Shown in pieces: positions 5,346-7,806 of a DNA stretch of 7,806 bases. Under the pieces are notes generated by a model. The model ran no database searches. It was given only the letters and a program-made list of their open reading frames with translations, and was not told where the DNA came from. Source of the stretch: Pseudomonadota bacterium (GTDB lineage: Bacteria; Myxococcota; Polyangia; Polyangiales; Polyangiaceae); NCBI GenBank assembly GCA_023419055.1, contig JAEZYO010000050.1, positions 1 to 7,806 of the forward strand, written 5' to 3'. The translations under genes and the position numbers were made by a program. How positions within the stretch are numbered: the first letter of the stretch is position 1; each line of letters begins with the position of its first letter.

Positions 5346-7129
5346 CGCGAGGGGGGCTCGTTCTCCCGGGCCCCGGGCTGCTCGCCGCGGAGCGTGAAGT
5401 AGAACGTCGCCCCCTTTCCCGGCGCGCTCTCCGCCCAGATCTTGCCGCCGTGACGGGAGACGATGCGCTTCGTGCTCGCGAGGCCGATGCCGGTGCCTTC
5501 GAATTCTTCCGCCCCGTGCAGGCGCTGAAAGACCGCGAACAAGCGCCCGGATTGGCTCATGTCGAAGCCGACGCCGTTGTCGCCCACGAAGTACACCGGC
5601 ACGTCGCGTTCGAGGCGCGCGCCGACGCGAATCACGGCGGGGTCCCTGCCTTTCGTGAACTTCACCGCGTTCCCGAGCAGGTTCGCGAACACCTGCCGCA
5701 AGAGCGACGGATCGGCCTCTGCGGGCGGGAGCTCACCGATCTCGAACTCGACGTTCCGGGTCGCGGTTTCGCCCTCCAGATCCGCCATGACCGTCTTGAC
5801 CAGCGAGAGCGGATCCGCTTTCACCACGCTGAGCGGCTTGCGGCCGAGCCGGCTGAACGCCAAAAGATCGTCGATCAGCTCCTGCATGCGCCTGGCGTTG
5901 ATCTCGATGCGCTCCACGAGCTTTCGAGCGTCGGGGTCGAGGTCGGCCCCGGAGCGCTCCAGCAAGCGCTTCGAAAAGCCCGCCATCACGCGCGCCGGCG
6001 CTCTCAGATCGTGAGACACCGAGTACGAGAAGGCGTCGAGCTCCTGGTTCATCCCTCGCAGGTCTTCGTTCGTCCGCTTCAGCGCGAGCTCCGCCTGCTT
6101 GAGCTCCGTCACGTCGTGCGCCACGAACACCCGGGCCATCGCGCGCCCGCGCTGATCGAGGATGGTGTCGAGCGAGAGCTCGAGGCTGCGCGCTCTCCCA
6201 CCGAGCTCGACCTCGATCACCTCGCGAGCGTTGTCGAGCTTGCGAAAGCGCTCGAGGAGCGCGCCCCAGCGGGCGAAGACGTCGCGATCCAGGCGGCCTA
6301 TCACCTCCTCTCGCCTTCGACCGAGCGCCTCGAAGAGCGCGTGGTTGCCGTCGATGAGTCGATGCTTGTGGTCGAGCACGCAGACCATGTCCCGCAAGTT
6401 GTCGAACACCACGTCGCGCGCGACGGGCACCAGATCCAAGAATCGGTAGCGGAAGAGCCCCCAGGCGATCACGACGTTGCCCGCGGCGAAGGTGAGCGGA
6501 CTGATGTCGCGGTGCGGACCGGGGACCACTTCGAGCAGCGTGAAGGCGCCCCCGATGAACGGAATCAGCGCACCTATCACGACCGCCGCGGCTTGCGAAC
6601 GATAGGGCGCGCGGGCCGCGCGCGCGTGACGCAACAGGATCCAGGTCGTGACCCCGAACAGGAAGCTCGCGTAGCCGTACACGAGCCAGGTGGCCGCGGT
6701 GAAGGGGTAAACGAGCGCGAGGATATCGCCCCGCGAGACGAGCTTCGCCGTGGGGCGAATCCAATGAAAGCGCCCGTCGAAAAAGACGAGCAAGAGGTAC
6801 GCTCCGATGACGAGCGTGTTCGCCGTCCAGACCAGCCGCGGTCGTACGAGCCGCGTGCGCGTGTAGGCGAGCCCGAACGCGAAGAACGCGAGGACCCAGC
6901 CGGCGGCGCCCAGGAACTGCAGGTTGTCCCAGAAGATCTTCCCTTCCAAGAACGGCGTACCGAGCTCGATCGCGTAGCCGAGCGTCCACCACGCCTGACA
7001 CGACACCGAGAGCGCGAAGAGCAGCGCGCCGCGCACGTGGTGGCGCTTGAGCGCGTAGCCTGCGATCACGAGCGCGATGAGGAGCGCCACCGTGTGCGGG
7101 AGCAGGTAGACGAGCGGCGGCCAGTGCAT
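5342..7129 (-). CDS. Membrane sensor histidine kinase (7TM-PAS-HisKA-HATPase)
   Basis: This 595-residue kinase senses a signal through its membrane or PAS domain, autophosphorylates on a histidine and should pass the phosphate to a response regulator. Residues 1-226 hold about seven hydrophobic segments resembling the HisKA_7TM sensory region. A PAS-like domain covers about 238-345 (VFDNLRDMVCVLD onward, ending in FVAHDVTELKQAE). A short charged helix, likely coiled coil (343-365), leads to the HisKA domain with phospho-acceptor His373 in SYSVSHDLRAP, a bacteriophytochrome-like H-box. The ATP-binding domain is intact: N-box NLLGNAVKF (Asn483, Asn487), G1 box GDNGVGF (Asp517) and G2 box GTGIGLA (545-551). 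No receiver domain is fused. The ATG at 7129 is the first in-frame start but lacks a good ribosome binding site, which suggests coupling to the sigma-54 activator gene 39 bp upstream. Its partner regulator is not certain. Confidence 0.93.
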   Translation of the reverse strand: MHWPPLVYLLPHTVALLIALVIAGYALKRHHVRGALLFALSVSCQAWWTLGYAIELGTPFLEGKIFWDNLQFLGAAGWVLAFFAFGLAYTRTRLVRPRLVWTANTLVIGAYLLLVFFDGRFHWIRPTAKLVSRGDILALVYPFTAATWLVYGYASFLFGVTTWILLRHARAARAPYRSQAAAVVIGALIPFIGGAFTLLEVVPGPHRDISPLTFAAGNVVIAWGLFRYRFLDLVPVARDVVFDNLRDMVCVLDHKHRLIDGNHALFEALGRRREEVIGRLDRDVFARWGALLERFRKLDNAREVIEVELGGRARSLELSLDTILDQRGRAMARVFVAHDVTELKQAELALKRTNEDLRGMNQELDAFSYSVSHDLRAPARVMAGFSKRLLERSGADLDPDARKLVERIEINARRMQELIDDLLAFSRLGRKPLSVVKADPLSLVKTVMADLEGETATRNVEFEIGELPPAEADPSLLRQVFANLLGNAVKFTKGRDPAVIRVGARLERDVPVYFVGDNGVGFDMSQSGRLFAVFQRLHGAEEFEGTGIGLASTKRIVSRHGGKIWAESAPGKGATFYFTLRGEQPGARENEPPSR

Positions 7130-7168
7130 GGCGAGCAGTGAGAGTCTGCCGCCGCGCGGGGGCTCGGG

Positions 7169-7806
7169 CTACGCGCGGCGCTGGATGCCGAGCGCTTTCA
7201 TGCGGTCGCGCAGCGTAGAAGGATGGAGGCCCAAAAGCTCCGCGGCCCCCGTGGTTCCGCTCACTCGCCAATTGCTCCGCTCGAGCGCGGCCAGGAGGTT
7301 GTCGCGCTCGAGATCTCTGAGGGCGGCGTCGGTCAGGATGCGGGCCCGTGACCCGCTCCCCCCGCCACGAAGCAGCGGAATTCGAGCCGAGGCGGGCGGC
7401 GTGGCAGAAAGCGCCTCTTCGAGCGCCAAGTGAGAGCCGTGCGAGAGGATAACCGCCCGCGAGATGACGTGCTCGAGCTCCCGGATGTTGCCGGGCCAGG
7501 AGTGATTCTCGAGGAGCAGACCGTGCTCGGGCGAGAGCGACAGCGGGTCACGTCCGAGCTCCGCGCAGGCGCGCCGCAGAAAGAAGCGCGACAAGGGCAA
7601 GATGTCTTCTGAACGCTCGCGCAGCGGCGGCAAGTAGATCGGGAAAACACTCAACCTGTAGAAGAGGTCGCGCCGGAAGCGACCTCTCGCCACTTCGGCC
7701 TCGAGATCGCGATTGCTGGCCGCGACCACGCGAACGTCCGCCCGCAACGTGCGATCGTCGCCGACGCGTTCGAACTCGCTCTCCTGCAGCACGCGCAGCA
7801 GCTTGG
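7169..7806 (-). CDS. Sigma-54-dependent transcriptional activator, FhlA-type (C-terminal part)
   Basis: The gene enters at the right edge; about 212 C-terminal residues are visible. It encodes an enhancer-binding protein that uses ATP hydrolysis to open promoters bound by sigma-54 RNA polymerase. The visible piece holds the second half of the AAA+ domain: KLLRVLQE at the edge, RADVRVVAASNRD (sensor I region, 7706-7723), FRRDLFYRL with the arginine-finger region, LPPLRER, and WPGNIRELE (sensor II, 7472-7498). A Gly/Ser/Arg-rich linker follows, then a Fis-type helix-turn-helix near the end (GAAELLGLHPSTLRDRMKALGI). The Walker A, Walker B and GAFTGA motifs and the N-terminal sensory domain lie outside the window. 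The helix-turn-helix wording resembles FhlA-like, GAF-containing activators more than NtrC-like response regulators, so a phosphoreceiver domain cannot be assumed. Confidence 0.93.
   Translation of the reverse strand, partial: KLLRVLQESEFERVGDDRTLRADVRVVAASNRDLEAEVARGRFRRDLFYRLSVFPIYLPPLRERSEDILPLSRFFLRRACAELGRDPLSLSPEHGLLLENHSWPGNIRELEHVISRAVILSHGSHLALEEALSATPPASARIPLLRGGGSGSRARILTDAALRDLERDNLLAALERSNWRVSGTTGAAELLGLHPSTLRDRMKALGIQRRA

Noticed and set aside
5288..7141. A 617-codon open frame antisense to the sensor kinase gene
   Set aside because: Same cause as the antisense frame over the mannosidase. Its product is Arg/Glu-rich and without recognisable domains, whereas the minus strand carries complete HisKA and HATPase motifs.
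5733..7271. A 512-codon minus-strand frame overlapping the kinase and activator genes
   Set aside because: It is a frame-shifted shadow of the kinase gene with an Arg/Ala-rich product. The alternative frame carries all kinase motifs.
1..7806. tRNA, rRNA, CRISPR array, insertion sequence, phage or toxin-antitoxin genes
   Set aside because: I looked for repeat-spacer patterns, transposase-like proteins, terminal inverted repeats and structured RNA genes and saw none. The coding space is almost filled by the six genes described.

Overview
This 7.8-kb window is very GC-rich and gene-dense. It encodes long, Ala/Pro/Arg-rich proteins, and G/C dominates third codon positions. A cytosolic-type GH38 mannosidase, a FhlA-type sigma-54 activator and Ala/Pro-rich exported proteins together suggest a large-genome myxobacterium-like organism (Myxococcota). 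This is an inference from style and gene content; there is no rRNA or marker gene to confirm it.

Layout, left to right. (1) 1-256, minus: the N-terminus of an exported, probably lipid-anchored, Ala/Pro-rich protein that runs off the left edge. (2) 257-384: a promoter-bearing gap. (3) 385-1395, minus: a family 2 glycosyltransferase with an extra C-terminal Rossmann-like domain. Its start region can fold into a hairpin that covers the ribosome binding site. (4) 1396-1496: a short divergent control region with an inverted repeat. (5) 1497-4508, plus: a complete 1003-residue GH38 alpha-mannosidase of the cytosolic MAN2C1/Ams1 type. (6) 4509-5345, plus: an exported alpha/beta hydrolase whose ATG directly follows the mannosidase TGA in the same frame. 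(7) 5342-7129, minus: a 595-residue membrane sensor histidine kinase (7TM, PAS, HisKA, HATPase). It meets the hydrolase tail to tail and shares a CTAG with it. (8) 7169-7806, minus: the C-terminal part of a sigma-54-dependent activator, cut by the right edge, with the kinase 39 bp downstream.

There are three probable transcription blocks. The mannosidase-hydrolase pair is most likely one operon for carbohydrate or ester breakdown. The glycosyltransferase is read divergently from it, so glycan-building and glycan-trimming genes share one control region. The sigma-54 activator and the sensor kinase are probably co-transcribed as a signalling unit. The link between the signalling genes and the carbohydrate genes is proximity only.

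I saw no tRNA, rRNA, CRISPR array, insertion sequence or phage gene, and no clear case for an undescribed multi-gene system. The features most worth a second look are the start-codon hairpin of the glycosyltransferase, that protein's appended C-terminal domain, and the FhlA-type regulator paired with a kinase that has no visible receiver domain.
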